A stretch of DNA of 64,000 bases from Granulosicoccus sp. (GCA_020627685.1 JAHDGK010000009.1:35300-99299), one strand, 5' to 3'. Counted from the first letter of the stretch, positions 28,190-37,522 are shown. Numbers and translations are program-made. The notes: generated by a model from the letters alone, not told the origin.

Positions 28190-30118
28190 ATGGCCGCTTT
28201 ATCTTTGTTAGGGAAAGACATCCGCGAGCATTGGATGCCCGTGCTGTTTTTAACCTTCGGTTGCATCGTTGTTTTTCTTCTGCTGCTTTTTCAGAATAAA
28301 CAGGCAGCCTACAGCATGAGCACGTTGGAAATAGTGCGTTACGCATTGTTATACCTGATGCCTGTGGTTGCCCTCATCGTAGGAAATCGCTTGATTGTCG
28401 GTGAATATCTGAGTGGTACGCGGTTATTTGTTGAGGCATTGCCTCTTGGGCCGAATTTGCCATTGATATTAAAGTACTTGCTTGGCCTTGTTTTTTTATC
28501 CGGTCTTGCTTTGGTGATGATTGCATTAGCAGCAAGGTCTGCCAGCGCTGCAGATGAAATTACCTCGCAGTATTTGCTCCTGATCGCTGGAAAGACACTC
28601 GTCATGATGTGGCTTTACTGGAGCATTGTATTTTGTTTCAGTTTATGTGGCTATTTACGAGTGTTGCTATACCTGGTGCTTGCATTAACCGTTGCAGCAT
28701 TGCTGTTCTATCCGGGTATTGATGCGGACAGAATACCTCCATTTGCCCTCATGGATGAGCAGCTGTTTGTCTTTGAAAGAGATATCGTTCCTTGGTTCGA
28801 TATGTTGGGCACTGCCGTTTTGGCGTCGGTGTTTTCCGTCTCCGGATTTATTCTCACGAAGCTGGGTGAGGGGTCTGTCCTGGAACGCTTATCAAAGCCG
28901 ATGACCCGCCGTGATTTCGTGGCTATCAGTGTTTTGATTACAGCCGGCATTGCGGTATGGAGTACCGTCGCTGAGAACACGGAAATTGAACCTATTCAAT
29001 TTTCAAGTAAGCAAGTGCTACGAAGCAGCGATCCCGTCGTCTCGGTACTCTATTTAAGCGAAACGTATCGGGAAAGTGCAGAGGATTATATGCAGCGTAT
29101 CAGTGATTCCCTAATTACTATGCAGGCTGCTTTAGGGCTTAAATCGTTACCTGATGTCAAGCTGGCACTGGCACCGGATCGAGAAAAATTCGATATGGAC
29201 TACATGACGTCTCCCGGGGTCTTTGTGTCTGCTAATTGGCTTGAACATGACGCTTACGATGATGCCGTGCTTGATTCGGTCATTTTGCATGGTGTGCTAA
29301 GCGCTCAAACTAACGGGCGCGCCATGATTGAACCTTATCATTGGGTGCTCGATGGATTTACGCGTTGGTGGGCAGAGCAGGGCAACATTGATTTAAACAA
29401 CGAGCATGCAGCAGAGCTCCTAGCCAGAGCTATTTGGGTATTAGATGTAGATCCAATGGCCAAGGAGCTTGTGGCTCGCTGGCAGTTAACCGCTGATCGT
29501 TTCGCGTATCCGTCTGCGGAGGCGTTGGCATGGTCGGCTATGTATTACATCGAACAAACTCAAGGCCGTGACGCTGTCATCGCCTTAGCCACTGAATTTT
29601 TAACGGTACCTTTAAATTCTACCGTGCTTGCCAGCATAAAAGATCGTCGTACTCCACCTGTTAATCGTATGGAAAAAATTCTCGGTACTGATATGTCGAC
29701 GTTTCTTGACGCGTGGGTGAGCTGGTTAACAGAGCAACAGACAAACCCTGGAATTCTTGTCTATTTAGAAAGCTTGCCGGCATTGACGGGCAATGTAACG
29801 AGCGCCTTTGACGAGGAAGGCGTACACACGCTATCCGCTAGCTACGACATTCGAGAATCCTCTCTTCCATTGTTAACCGATCTGAGCGATATATCAGGTC
29901 AGTGTGTCATGAAGCATGATTACATCGGTCCTTTTGATATGGAATTTGAGTTGGTCGATGATTATGAGGACGTCGCATTTTGTCAGACTCTACTTCCCGC
30001 TCATCGGGTCGAGAGTTTTTATGCGTCCGGCGATAGGGCAATAGTCGCCTTGGAATATGAGGGCGGTAAGTTTCACCAGCCGCTTCGAATTTACTCTGAG
30101 CGTATGGACATCCAATGA
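28190..30118 (+). CDS. ABC-2 permease fused to degenerate peptidase-MA-like domain
   Basis: A 642-residue membrane protein. The N-terminal ~260 residues hold about seven hydrophobic segments (near 18-35, 48-70, 90-115, 130-150, 158-180, 205-230, 242-262) with the NRLIVGEYLSGTRLFVEALPLG region typical of ABC-2 permeases. The remaining ~380 residues are soluble and probably outside the cytoplasm. Aligned with the downstream paralogue, the zinc site has decayed: the HEAAH of the partner is H-G-V-L-S here (from H367), and the third-ligand Glu is Asp388 in VLDGFTRWWAE. It therefore looks like a catalytically dead peptidase subunit, possibly a substrate-binding or structural half of a heterodimer. 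A beta-rich tail ends the protein. Confidence 0.8.
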   Translation: MAALSLLGKDIREHWMPVLFLTFGCIVVFLLLLFQNKQAAYSMSTLEIVRYALLYLMPVVALIVGNRLIVGEYLSGTRLFVEALPLGPNLPLILKYLLGLVFLSGLALVMIALAARSASAADEITSQYLLLIAGKTLVMMWLYWSIVFCFSLCGYLRVLLYLVLALTVAALLFYPGIDADRIPPFALMDEQLFVFERDIVPWFDMLGTAVLASVFSVSGFILTKLGEGSVLERLSKPMTRRDFVAISVLITAGIAVWSTVAENTEIEPIQFSSKQVLRSSDPVVSVLYLSETYRESAEDYMQRISDSLITMQAALGLKSLPDVKLALAPDREKFDMDYMTSPGVFVSANWLEHDAYDDAVLDSVILHGVLSAQTNGRAMIEPYHWVLDGFTRWWAEQGNIDLNNEHAAELLARAIWVLDVDPMAKELVARWQLTADRFAYPSAEALAWSAMYYIEQTQGRDAVIALATEFLTVPLNSTVLASIKDRRTPPVNRMEKILGTDMSTFLDAWVSWLTEQQTNPGILVYLESLPALTGNVTSAFDEEGVHTLSASYDIRESSLPLLTDLSDISGQCVMKHDYIGPFDMEFELVDDYEDVAFCQTLLPAHRVESFYASGDRAIVALEYEGGKFHQPLRIYSERMDIQ

Positions 30119-32073
30119 TACGGCTGATTGCTAAGGAAATACGTCAGCTTCAACCTATTGCTTACCTTTGGCTTGCGATATTGGTCTTCGGGTATGGCAT
30201 TCAGTTTTTCACCGAGCGCGTCGATGAAAACACCTTTGGTGATTGGTGTGAAGGTTATTGCGATTACAACTCCAGTGCCGCAGTAGCGGTATTTATTATT
30301 TTGCTGGCGTTAGTCACTGCGTATAGTTTGTTTCCACGCGAACACGATGAAGGCACTATCGATTTACTACGGTCTTTGCCCGTTTCCAGAAAATCTATAT
30401 TTATTGCGAAAGTGCTTTCTGCCTGGTTATTACTGGTCGGATTTAATGCGCTTAGCTACAGCTTAGACGTGCTTTTATTGTCGAGTAATCCAGAGTCAAT
30501 GGGTGGACGGTTTTATCCACAAGTCTGGTTTACGTTGCTATGGCGAGATAGTTTGTTTCTTTTTATTATTCTGTCGCACGGGGTGCTGTTGTCTTGGTTT
30601 CGTACACTCGGGCTAATCCTGTACTTTATCTACCTGTTATTACTGGTGCTGGCAGAATCTTACTTAGGCACATCGGGGCATTGGAGTGTTTTCACCTTGC
30701 TTGCCAACGAGTATCAAGGGTCAGATCTCATCGTAAATTCTAAGGGTCTGCTTATTCATGCTGTTGTAGCAGTCTTTATTTTAGTCTTCGCTTACCGCCT
30801 TTGGGATCGCACTGAGTCTGGCAAAACCAATCAGAAAACGGCTTCCCGCTCCTATCGCTTTGTTCAGTTTGTTGGAGGCTTGCTCGGATTTATACTCCTG
30901 GCAGGTGCCATGTTGTATCAGGTTGAGTCTGGAACAGGTTCGGAATCAGCGGCGACTAATGTAAAAATTGCAGCAACTGATCATTATCGATTTGCTTATC
31001 CGCCGGAAAAAGAATCTGTTGTCAATTATTTACTCGAATTCGCTGAAGATGATTTAAGCCGTCTCAGTGAGCTGATGGGGGTTTCTGAATTGCCTCGAAT
31101 CCGGGTTGATTTAACGGCACAAAGTGAGCACGCGGCCGGACTGGCCAAATGGAAAAAAATACAAATAGATCTCGACTCGTTCGAAGACGATATTTCTCAA
31201 AGGCGAGTGTTGATTCATGAGGCAGCCCACGTGTTGCAAGCCATTGAATCGGACAGGTCCTTATCAGATAACTATCCGGCCCTGAAATTTTTTATTGAAG
31301 GAATGGCGCAGCATTTGTCTTTTGATGTTGTTCCTGAAACAAGCAGACGGCAAAGTAATTGGGCTTTGGCAAGTGTCGCCATGACTCGCCAAAACATAGA
31401 CTTCAATCATATGATTGATGCTCAAGGTTTTGCAGAGAGCTTTGATGCAGATTTACATTACAGTCTCGGTGATCTCTGGGTTGATGCATTGGTGAACACT
31501 TGTGGGCAGCTAGCACCCTCCGATTTTGTCAGGGCAACAGGGCGAGAGGGCGCTCCCAGAGGATTGCCTGCCGCTTTATTCTGGAGAGACACCATGCGCG
31601 CAATTGATTGCGACTTGGATACTGTAAATGCCGCTTGGACCGCGAAAGGTGAGTCCTTATATGGGCAAATAGACGAATCTGTATTTCCTGAATTCACCAA
31701 GATAACCACAACAAAAGATGCGGCTGCAGATCGTATTATTCTACGTGCGGTGTTGTCAGACTATAAGCTGCCCTCTACTGATGCTCAAGATGCTTCAGAT
31801 GATGAAGCAACTAATCGAACTTATAAAACGCCCCAAAGATTTTCTATCCGTATAGGAAAGGCTGCGACCAATCTTGCAGCCGGCACAGATGCGGTCTACA
31901 GAGGGCAGCTGGTTCAGGATGGTGAGCTTGAGGCTGTTGTTTTTTCAATTCCGTTAAGCGCTATTTCCGGCACACGATTTCGCTATCAAATGGGATTTCT
32001 GCCTTCTAAGGACTCACGTTATTATTATGAAAGTTGGCGGCGTGGCACGGTACCTTCACCCGGCAAGTCGTAG
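30115..32073 (+). CDS. ABC-2 permease fused to gluzincin-type peptidase domain
   Basis: A 652-residue paralogue of the preceding protein. The N-terminal part has about seven hydrophobic segments (near 15-32, 55-75, 100-122, 145-165, 168-188, 212-228, 252-272) with FPREHDEGTIDLLRSLPVSR typical of ABC-2 permeases. The soluble C-terminal part has a complete gluzincin motif, HEAAH at 368-372 and E395 in FIEGMAQHLSF, as in peptidase MA-like domains. Proteolysis would occur on the non-cytoplasmic side. The start overlaps the upstream stop by 4 bases, so the pair is translationally coupled, supporting a heterodimeric exporter. Its 3' end overlaps the convergent cyclase gene by 18 bases. The substrate is unknown; a peptide that is trimmed during or after export is the simplest inference. 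Confidence 0.82.
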   Translation: MIRLIAKEIRQLQPIAYLWLAILVFGYGIQFFTERVDENTFGDWCEGYCDYNSSAAVAVFIILLALVTAYSLFPREHDEGTIDLLRSLPVSRKSIFIAKVLSAWLLLVGFNALSYSLDVLLLSSNPESMGGRFYPQVWFTLLWRDSLFLFIILSHGVLLSWFRTLGLILYFIYLLLLVLAESYLGTSGHWSVFTLLANEYQGSDLIVNSKGLLIHAVVAVFILVFAYRLWDRTESGKTNQKTASRSYRFVQFVGGLLGFILLAGAMLYQVESGTGSESAATNVKIAATDHYRFAYPPEKESVVNYLLEFAEDDLSRLSELMGVSELPRIRVDLTAQSEHAAGLAKWKKIQIDLDSFEDDISQRRVLIHEAAHVLQAIESDRSLSDNYPALKFFIEGMAQHLSFDVVPETSRRQSNWALASVAMTRQNIDFNHMIDAQGFAESFDADLHYSLGDLWVDALVNTCGQLAPSDFVRATGREGAPRGLPAALFWRDTMRAIDCDLDTVNAAWTAKGESLYGQIDESVFPEFTKITTTKDAAADRIILRAVLSDYKLPSTDAQDASDDEATNRTYKTPQRFSIRIGKAATNLAAGTDAVYRGQLVQDGELEAVVFSIPLSAISGTRFRYQMGFLPSKDSRYYYESWRRGTVPSPGKS

Positions 32074-34473
32074 CTTAAAGTTTTTATCAGACAGCGGTAT
32101 ATGGCTGTCTGAAGATGGGCGCCCCCAACGACTAATGAAATCAACGGCACGTAGAGGTGTGTCGAATAGCCGTCCTTGGTAACAGAGCCTTTCATCTAAG
32201 GTTAGCGATGTCATAGCCTCCCTCGAATCAATGCCTTCAACACAGGTTGAGATGCCTTGAATGCCATAGGATTCGATCAGCTCAATAGCGTTCGCTTTGT
32301 TGGTGAATTCAGACGCTTTAATTTTTATAACATCCGTGCATAAGTTTGTTCGTCCTTGAGCCTTCTGTTCGTGCTTCGATGAAATGGCAACGTCATCCGT
32401 GCTGAAGTGGGGTAGTACATTTGTTGTGAATTCGGGAATTTCCCAGAGCCCCGGCGTGATATCGAAGAGAAGCCTAAAATCTGTCGACACTATGTTGGTT
32501 TGTTTCCATCGGCTAATAGAATTTCTACTTTCTGTTAGCGCGTGTTCATACAGGCGGATGGTCAAGCCGGTATTGTTGATTTCCGGAAGTAGCTCTTCTG
32601 GTAGTACGATGCCACCGTCTTTGGTGCGAATTCTTATTTTAGGTTCGGCGGCTGTTAGAGTTTCATTGCCGTCTGAATCTCGACTAATGATGGGTTCGTA
32701 CCAGAGTTCAATTCGCTCTTCTTGTAATGCACGCTCAAGCGTACGTTCGGCAATATTGGATATAGTTCGCGTTGAGCGTGTCTGGCGTTTATCTTCGTAC
32801 ATTAAGCTGTCTGCCTCGGCGAGTGTCTCCTGAAGCGACTTACTATTGTTAGATGTTGCTAGACCGATGCTCGTGCTTATTCTGTGTATACCTTCACGTG
32901 TCGATACCGGTGTCTCGAACGCTGCATGAATGTCAGAAGTAAATACTTGAGCGGCTACTGCATCTGTATTTGGCAAAATGATAACGAATTCATCACCTCC
33001 CCATCGGGCCAAAGTTGCATTGTTAGGAATGGCGTTGAGTAGTCGGCCTGCGACGCTGGTTAACACTTCATCTCCGGCCGAATGTCCATAGTAGTCATTG
33101 ACATCTTTAAAACCGTTTAAGTCTAAGAACATAACTGAGTGAACTTGATTGTTTGCGTCGTCCAGTTCTTCTATGAGTTTATTCGCGTGTTTTCTATTAA
33201 GAAGCCCCGTCAGTTCGTCGTGCGTTGCCTGGTGACGCAATTGTTCTTCAACATCCAGTCTTTTCTGATGATCTTCGTGCAGTTGCTCTGCCAGGCTGTC
33301 GATAGTTCGAGCCAGTTTTCCGATTTCATCATTGTGAAGATCGCCAACGCGAACCGTTAAGTCTCCGCTCTTTATAGTTTGAGCTGTTAAGGCAGTTTTC
33401 TTCAATCTGTGTGCAATAGGTCCTAGCAAGACGGTGTATCCGAGCAAAATCAGGAGCAAGGCGGCGGTGGCAGCGATGCTTAAGTAATTCCGTAATTTGA
33501 CAACAGGTGCGTAGGCTTCTGACGTATCGATCTTAACCACCAAGCCCCAGCCGGTAGTTGTAATTTGTTGCAAGGCTGCGATGGTTTCTATCCCTCGATA
33601 GTCATCTATTGTCGTGACCTGTGGGTCTGTTGCGTGCAAGGCGATATTGATGGGCAGGTTCTCGTCAGCAGCGACCGTTTTTTTGTAGGCCGATTTTCGA
33701 TCAAAGCGCAATGCGGTAATCAACTGCGCCGCGCCCTTGTCGGTTGGTTGGGCAAGATAAGCCTCAGTTGTTTGTCCAGCTCTTTCGTGCATTGACACTG
33801 CGCTGGTAATTAGCTTCATGGGAACTTCAATGATGACGGAGCCGACCACCTCGTCAAATGCGCTCATGATTGGCGATACGATAGCCAGATGCCTTTGATT
33901 GGTGTCGGTGACAAAGGCGTCAGCAAAAACGGTTTTCACAGTGGACATCGCTGTGAGTAGAATCGCTGGGTCCTCGGGGTTCCATGAGAATCCCATGGTT
34001 TCGCCCAGCGTCAGACCCTCTCTGTCCGTAATACGTAGTTCGAGGGCTGACGATCCAATCATTCCCGCTTTGCGTTGCAGGTCTAGCACCAGCAACTGTA
34101 ATGGCCAGGCAGCATCTAGATCAATTGATGCGATGTCGTCTCTATCTTCCAGATAGAGAGAAGCGCTTGAAGGCGTTGGACTGTTCTGCGTATTGGTTCG
34201 TCGATAAGTGGTGACGGCGGTGACAAAGCTGTTAACGCGGGTGTCTGCCGCTAAGTTTCGTGCATCCTGCGCATAGCTTTCTAGAATTTCTTCGATTCGA
34301 AGAGCCTCTAGGCGGAGTGTATTGCCCAGGCTTGTCTCAGTTCGTTCTTTGAGCTGTTGATCAAACCAATGAAACGAGATGGCACTCACCGCTGCCAGGG
34401 GCAGAAGTACGGCCAAAAGGCACAATACGAGCTTTGCGCGAATTCCCATGAAAACAGACCCTGATGAGCTCAT
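32056..34473 (-). CDS. Membrane-bound diguanylate cyclase with degenerate EAL domain
   Basis: An 805-residue c-di-GMP signalling protein. A membrane segment at about 13-33, a periplasmic dCache-like sensor region, a second segment near 330-350, and a HAMP linker (LGPIAHRLKKTA...) lead to a GGDEF domain with an intact WGGDEF (G492 onwards), so synthesis of c-di-GMP is expected. The C-terminal EAL-like domain has AEPKIRI where EAL should be, FDITPGL in place of the FVNLS-type asparagine motif, and lacks the DD pair; hydrolysis is unlikely, though CVEGIDS and QGRLFD keep the outline of the fold. A second start at residue 9 is possible. The ligand is not predictable. It is a single gene, convergent with the ABC operon. 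Confidence 0.9.
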   Translation of the reverse strand: MSSSGSVFMGIRAKLVLCLLAVLLPLAAVSAISFHWFDQQLKERTETSLGNTLRLEALRIEEILESYAQDARNLAADTRVNSFVTAVTTYRRTNTQNSPTPSSASLYLEDRDDIASIDLDAAWPLQLLVLDLQRKAGMIGSSALELRITDREGLTLGETMGFSWNPEDPAILLTAMSTVKTVFADAFVTDTNQRHLAIVSPIMSAFDEVVGSVIIEVPMKLITSAVSMHERAGQTTEAYLAQPTDKGAAQLITALRFDRKSAYKKTVAADENLPINIALHATDPQVTTIDDYRGIETIAALQQITTTGWGLVVKIDTSEAYAPVVKLRNYLSIAATAALLLILLGYTVLLGPIAHRLKKTALTAQTIKSGDLTVRVGDLHNDEIGKLARTIDSLAEQLHEDHQKRLDVEEQLRHQATHDELTGLLNRKHANKLIEELDDANNQVHSVMFLDLNGFKDVNDYYGHSAGDEVLTSVAGRLLNAIPNNATLARWGGDEFVIILPNTDAVAAQVFTSDIHAAFETPVSTREGIHRISTSIGLATSNNSKSLQETLAEADSLMYEDKRQTRSTRTISNIAERTLERALQEERIELWYEPIISRDSDGNETLTAAEPKIRIRTKDGGIVLPEELLPEINNTGLTIRLYEHALTESRNSISRWKQTNIVSTDFRLLFDITPGLWEIPEFTTNVLPHFSTDDVAISSKHEQKAQGRTNLCTDVIKIKASEFTNKANAIELIESYGIQGISTCVEGIDSREAMTSLTLDERLCYQGRLFDTPLRAVDFISRWGRPSSDSHIPLSDKNFKLRLAG

Positions 34474-34706
34474 CTGATTGACGAAAATTCAGAAGTGATT
34501 GCCACCGCTGAAAGTTGTTAACCAGGTCGCAGAATTCATGCCCGAAAGGGTTATCCGGAGATTAAATTTTCGACGCGTTTTCAGTGTCATTTAGACATTG
34601 GCATGAAGCCGATTGCGACGGATTTGCCGCAAGCCTTGATCGGTCGCGGTTTGTGGAGCAATTTCTGATGGAAGTGGTGTCAAATGCCGTTGCAGCTAAC
34701 CTTCAG

Positions 34707-35141
34707 TTAACGGTTTCTTGAGTCTTCGAGCATTTGCAACTCAGGAATAGCTGATTGGGGGCACCAGAGGATGGCTGCTTGCTTGAATTTTGCCGCTATT
34801 TCCAAGGCTTGTGAGTTCGTCAGCCCTAATGCCAAAACACTCTTTTCACCCTTCCACTCGGATGTCGGGTCGGGGTCTTTTCCAATGGCCGGTAAGAAAG
34901 GAATTCCCTGCTGTTTTAGGAGAATTTCCAGCTCATGCTGCGCCGCTTCATTAGCAGTGTCCGTATATTTGACGCTGCCCGGATTGTACGCCGTCAAAAA
35001 TGCCGCGCTACAACAGTCCCGACACTCATACAGATCCGCCAACTCCGCCGAATACCGCCCAACCCGCATAACAAACCCATCACCCCCCAGCACCTCATAA
35101 ACAGCTGCCTCATAAACACAAACCAAGGGTCGGACCATCAT
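34707..35141 (-). CDS. DUF3293 family protein, N terminus formed by a repeat element
   Basis: A 144-residue protein of unknown function. The core from GGDGFVMRVGRYSAELADLY through AAFLTAYNPGS to the C-terminal ALGLTNSQALEIAAKFKQAAILWC fits the DUF3293 family as I remember it: FITAWNP-type and FGQNAILW-type motifs. The first codons (ATG ATG GTC CGA CCC) lie inside a GGGTCGGACC palindromic element, so the annotated N terminus may not be ancestral; an ATG at 35069 (MRVGRYSAEL) is inside the conserved region and probably too short. It is a single gene on the minus strand, 233 bases after the cyclase start. Confidence 0.72.
   Translation of the reverse strand: MMVRPLVCVYEAAVYEVLGGDGFVMRVGRYSAELADLYECRDCCSAAFLTAYNPGSVKYTDTANEAAQHELEILLKQQGIPFLPAIGKDPDPTSEWKGEKSVLALGLTNSQALEIAAKFKQAAILWCPQSAIPELQMLEDSRNR
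35127..35140. repeat. GGGTCGGACC palindromic element, left copy
   Basis: A 14-base sequence, GGGTCGGACCATCA, with palindromic core GGTC-G-GACC. An inverted partner with 13 of 14 identical bases lies at 35444-35457. It supplies the first codons of the DUF3293 reading frame. The core matches the style of REP elements mobilised by RAYT transposases, although no such transposase is in this window. Confidence 0.5.
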
Positions 35142-35443
35142 AAGCTATTGAAATAGAAGTAAGGTAGGGAGAGAAAAGGGGTTTTCAGATCCTTAAAAAG
35201 GGCTTTTTAGCCTCGGAATAGCGTGTTTAAGACATTAGGATCCCAGCTTTTGCTTGTCATTGAGTAAAATCTGCACTTTAGTAGGCGCTGATCACCTCTC
35301 AGTGGAATTCAGATATCAGGCTGACTGATGCGTTTGTAGACTATCGCTTCTCTTAATCCGTCTCATTTCCTAGCTAAAACTGCTCGTTAAGCCTTCTTAA
35401 TATACCGTTTTTATCCGGTTTATCCTTCTATTTCAGGGGGTTG

Positions 35444-35457
35444 TGGTGGTCCGACCC
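35444..35457. repeat. GGGTCGGACC palindromic element, right inverted copy
   Basis: TGGTGGTCCGACCC is the reverse complement of GGGTCGGACCACCA, differing at one position from the copy at 35127-35140. The two copies face each other across about 300 bases without genes, which is how paired REP elements are often arranged. Confidence 0.5.
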
Positions 35458-35484
35458 GGTGGAGGGGGAAAGTTGATTTTAGTG

Positions 35485-35513
35485 TTGGCTAATGGATAAA
35501 AATTGCGTATCAT
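35485..35513 (+). promoter_or_regulatory. Sigma-70 type promoter of the rpsP operon
   Basis: TTGGCT (35485-35490) and TATCAT (35508-35513) are separated by exactly 17 bases and match four and five of six consensus positions. Transcription would begin near 35520, giving a leader of about 64 bases before the rpsP ATG. Confidence 0.55.
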
Positions 35514-35583
35514 TGGGAGTTACCTTCCGGCTACATGTACGCATGTGGCTTTGTCATTACATTTTTTTGGATATTTAAGGCCC

Positions 35584-35841
35584 ATGGTCACAATTCGCCT
35601 GTCCCGCGGCGGCGCTAAGAAGCAACCTTTCTATCACGTGGTTGCAACCGATAGCCGTGCTCGCCGCGATGGCCGTTACATCGAACGTCTCGGTTACTAC
35701 AACCCCGTTGCTCGTGGCGAAGCCACAGAAGTAAGGCTCGATATCGACCGTGTCGATTACTGGGTGGGTGTTGGCGCTCAGATGAGCGATCGCGTTGCAA
35801 AAATCGTTAAAGGCTATCGCAAGGAGAATGCAGCAGCCTAA
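35584..35841 (+). CDS. rpsP: 30S ribosomal protein S16
   Basis: Small-subunit ribosomal protein needed for 30S assembly. The 85 residues begin [20 protein letters not shown], the near-universal S16 N terminus, which fixes the start at 35584 even though the frame is open from 35503. An AAGG precedes the ATG. It is the first gene of the rpsP-rimM-trmD-rplS operon; its last 14 bases overlap the start chosen for rimM. Confidence 0.97.
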   Translation: MVTIRLSRGGAKKQPFYHVVATDSRARRDGRYIERLGYYNPVARGEATEVRLDIDRVDYWVGVGAQMSDRVAKIVKGYRKENAAA

Positions 35842-36406
35842 TTCGAGTACCGGTTCCTTGGGGCGTTCGCCCACCGACGATGCGAAAGGGAAAATTCTTC
35901 TCGGCCGCATTACCGGAGTCTTCGGGCTGCAAGGTTGGGTGAAGGTCCACTCGGATACTAATCCGAGAGAAAACATCACCAATTATAAGTTCTGGTCGTT
36001 AAAGCAATCCGATCATTGGAAACAATGGAAGGTGATCGGAGGCAGACCTCAAGGCAAGACAATTGTTGCGCGTCTTGAAGGTGTCACAACACCTGAAGAG
36101 GCCAGCGCATTGATTGGCGCCACGATCGCTGTAGAGCGTGAAGAGATGCCGGTGTTAGGTCCTGGTGAGTATTACTGGGCAGACCTGACAGGCATGATGG
36201 TCAAAACGATTGACGGTGTCGAAGTGGGTCCTGTCGTCAGGTTGTTCGAAACAGGGGCAAACGATGTTGTCGTTGTCGCTGACCAACGAGATGAGCAGGA
36301 AAGCTCGAATAGAGAAGTGCTGGTGCCATGGCTGGTACCGGATGTTGTTACGGATATCGATATGGAAAACCGGGTAATTACCATCGATTGGGATCCGGAT
36401 TTCTAG
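35828..36406 (+). CDS. rimM: Ribosome maturation factor RimM
   Basis: Binds S19 and assists maturation of the 30S head domain. The N-terminal RimM domain ([21 protein letters not shown]) and the C-terminal PRC-barrel ([17 protein letters not shown] through [13 protein letters not shown]) are both present. The ATG at 35828 is chosen, giving 192 residues; it overlaps rpsP by 14 bases, and an AAGGAG is present but very close to the ATG, so the exact start is less certain than the gene. trmD begins two bases after its stop. Confidence 0.95.
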   Translation: MQQPNSSTGSLGRSPTDDAKGKILLGRITGVFGLQGWVKVHSDTNPRENITNYKFWSLKQSDHWKQWKVIGGRPQGKTIVARLEGVTTPEEASALIGATIAVEREEMPVLGPGEYYWADLTGMMVKTIDGVEVGPVVRLFETGANDVVVVADQRDEQESSNREVLVPWLVPDVVTDIDMENRVITIDWDPDF

Positions 36407-36408
36407 AG

Positions 36409-37176
36409 GTGAAAGTAGGAATTGCCACGCTGTTCCCCGAGATGATCGAGGAAGCGCTTGACCACGGAGTGGTTGGGCGGGCAAAGCAAAACGGACAGTT
36501 AGAACTTACATTGGCCAACCCGAGAGATTGGGCGGCGGACAAGCACCGTACTGTGGATGACCGGCCTTTTGGCGGCGGCCCCGGAATGGTGATGACCCCG
36601 GGACCGTTGAGCGCGGCAGTGCAGTCTTTGAAGACGCAGCTGCCAGACGCACCGGTTGTTTATCTCTCGCCGCAAGGCTCGATGTTTGATCAGAAAATGG
36701 CGCAACAGTGGCAGAAGCTCGGTAGCGTGATTCTGATAGCAGGAAGGTATGAAGGAATTGATGAGCGTGTTATCGAGACGCTCGTTGATGAAGAAGTGTC
36801 ACTGGGTGATTTTGTTCTCAGTGGCGGAGAATTTGCGGCTCTGGCGATGATCGATTCGGTTACGCGTTTAGTGCCAGGTGTTCTGGGTGATCCTAACTCG
36901 GCCTTGGAAGATTCCTTTGGCGATGATGGGTTGCTCGATTGCCCTCATTACACGCGGCCTGATTCCTATCAGGGACAAGATGTGCCAGCCGTGTTGATGT
37001 CAGGTGATCACAAAGCCATTGCCCGCTGGCGACGTCAGCAGGCTTTGCAAAAAACTAGGGACCGGCGTCCGGATTTACTCGAAAGAGCAAAGCTGACATC
37101 GGAAGACAATGAATTTTTAACCAGCCTTGGCGTTTGCGATTCTGCAAAAACCGGGGCTAGCATCAAAGAGCAATAA
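36409..37176 (+). CDS. trmD: tRNA (guanine-N1-)-methyltransferase
   Basis: Methylates G37 of tRNAs that read CNN codons, preventing frameshifts. The SPOUT trefoil-knot motifs are clear: [28 protein letters not shown], and [22 protein letters not shown] at 36409 gives [12 protein letters not shown] as the N terminus and exactly 255 residues, the E. coli length; the longer open frame from 36328 lies inside rimM and is not conserved. It is separated from rplS by a single base. Confidence 0.97.
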   Translation: MKVGIATLFPEMIEEALDHGVVGRAKQNGQLELTLANPRDWAADKHRTVDDRPFGGGPGMVMTPGPLSAAVQSLKTQLPDAPVVYLSPQGSMFDQKMAQQWQKLGSVILIAGRYEGIDERVIETLVDEEVSLGDFVLSGGEFAALAMIDSVTRLVPGVLGDPNSALEDSFGDDGLLDCPHYTRPDSYQGQDVPAVLMSGDHKAIARWRRQQALQKTRDRRPDLLERAKLTSEDNEFLTSLGVCDSAKTGASIKEQ

Positions 37177-37177
37177 A

Positions 37178-37522
37178 ATGAGCAAGATCATCGACGCGAT
37201 CAACGCGGAACAGATGGGTAAGGAAATCCCTACATTCGCCGCTGGTGACACTGTTGTCGTACAGGTAAAAGTTAAGGAAGGCGACCGCGAGCGTCTGCAG
37301 GCTTTCGAAGGTGTTTGCATTGCGAAGCGTAACCGTGGTCTGCACTCTGCATTCACTGTTCGTAAAGTGTCACACGGTGAAGGCGTAGAGCGTGTATTCC
37401 AAACTTACAGCCCACTGGTTGCGGGTATTGAAGTTAAGCGTCGTGGCGATGTTCGCCGTGCGAAGCTCTACTACCTGCGCGGCCTGACTGGACGTGCTGC
37501 TCGAATCAAAGAGAAGCTCTAG
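37178..37522 (+). CDS. rplS: 50S ribosomal protein L19
   Basis: Large-subunit protein at the 30S-50S interface. The start at 37178 gives 114 residues beginning [13 protein letters not shown], and the [22 protein letters not shown] and [15 protein letters not shown] segments are typical of L19. It is the last gene of the operon; a terminator hairpin follows about 90 bases after its stop. Confidence 0.97.
   Translation: MSKIIDAINAEQMGKEIPTFAAGDTVVVQVKVKEGDRERLQAFEGVCIAKRNRGLHSAFTVRKVSHGEGVERVFQTYSPLVAGIEVKRRGDVRRAKLYYLRGLTGRAARIKEKL

Larger units (their letters stand above)
35142..35583. other. 442-base gene-free region upstream of rpsP
   Basis: No reading frame here is convincing on either strand. 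It contains the right copy of the GGTCnGACC inverted pair (35444-35457), a G-rich stretch (GGTGGAGGGGG, 35458-35468), an AT-rich inverted repeat (TAAAAAgggcTTTTTA near 35195), a weak promoter-like pair (TTGTCA at 35254, TTTAGT at 35277, spacing 17) and the better rpsP promoter at 35485-35513. The first ATG after the latter promoter (35503) is out of place for rpsP, whose conserved start is at 35584. Confidence 0.6.
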
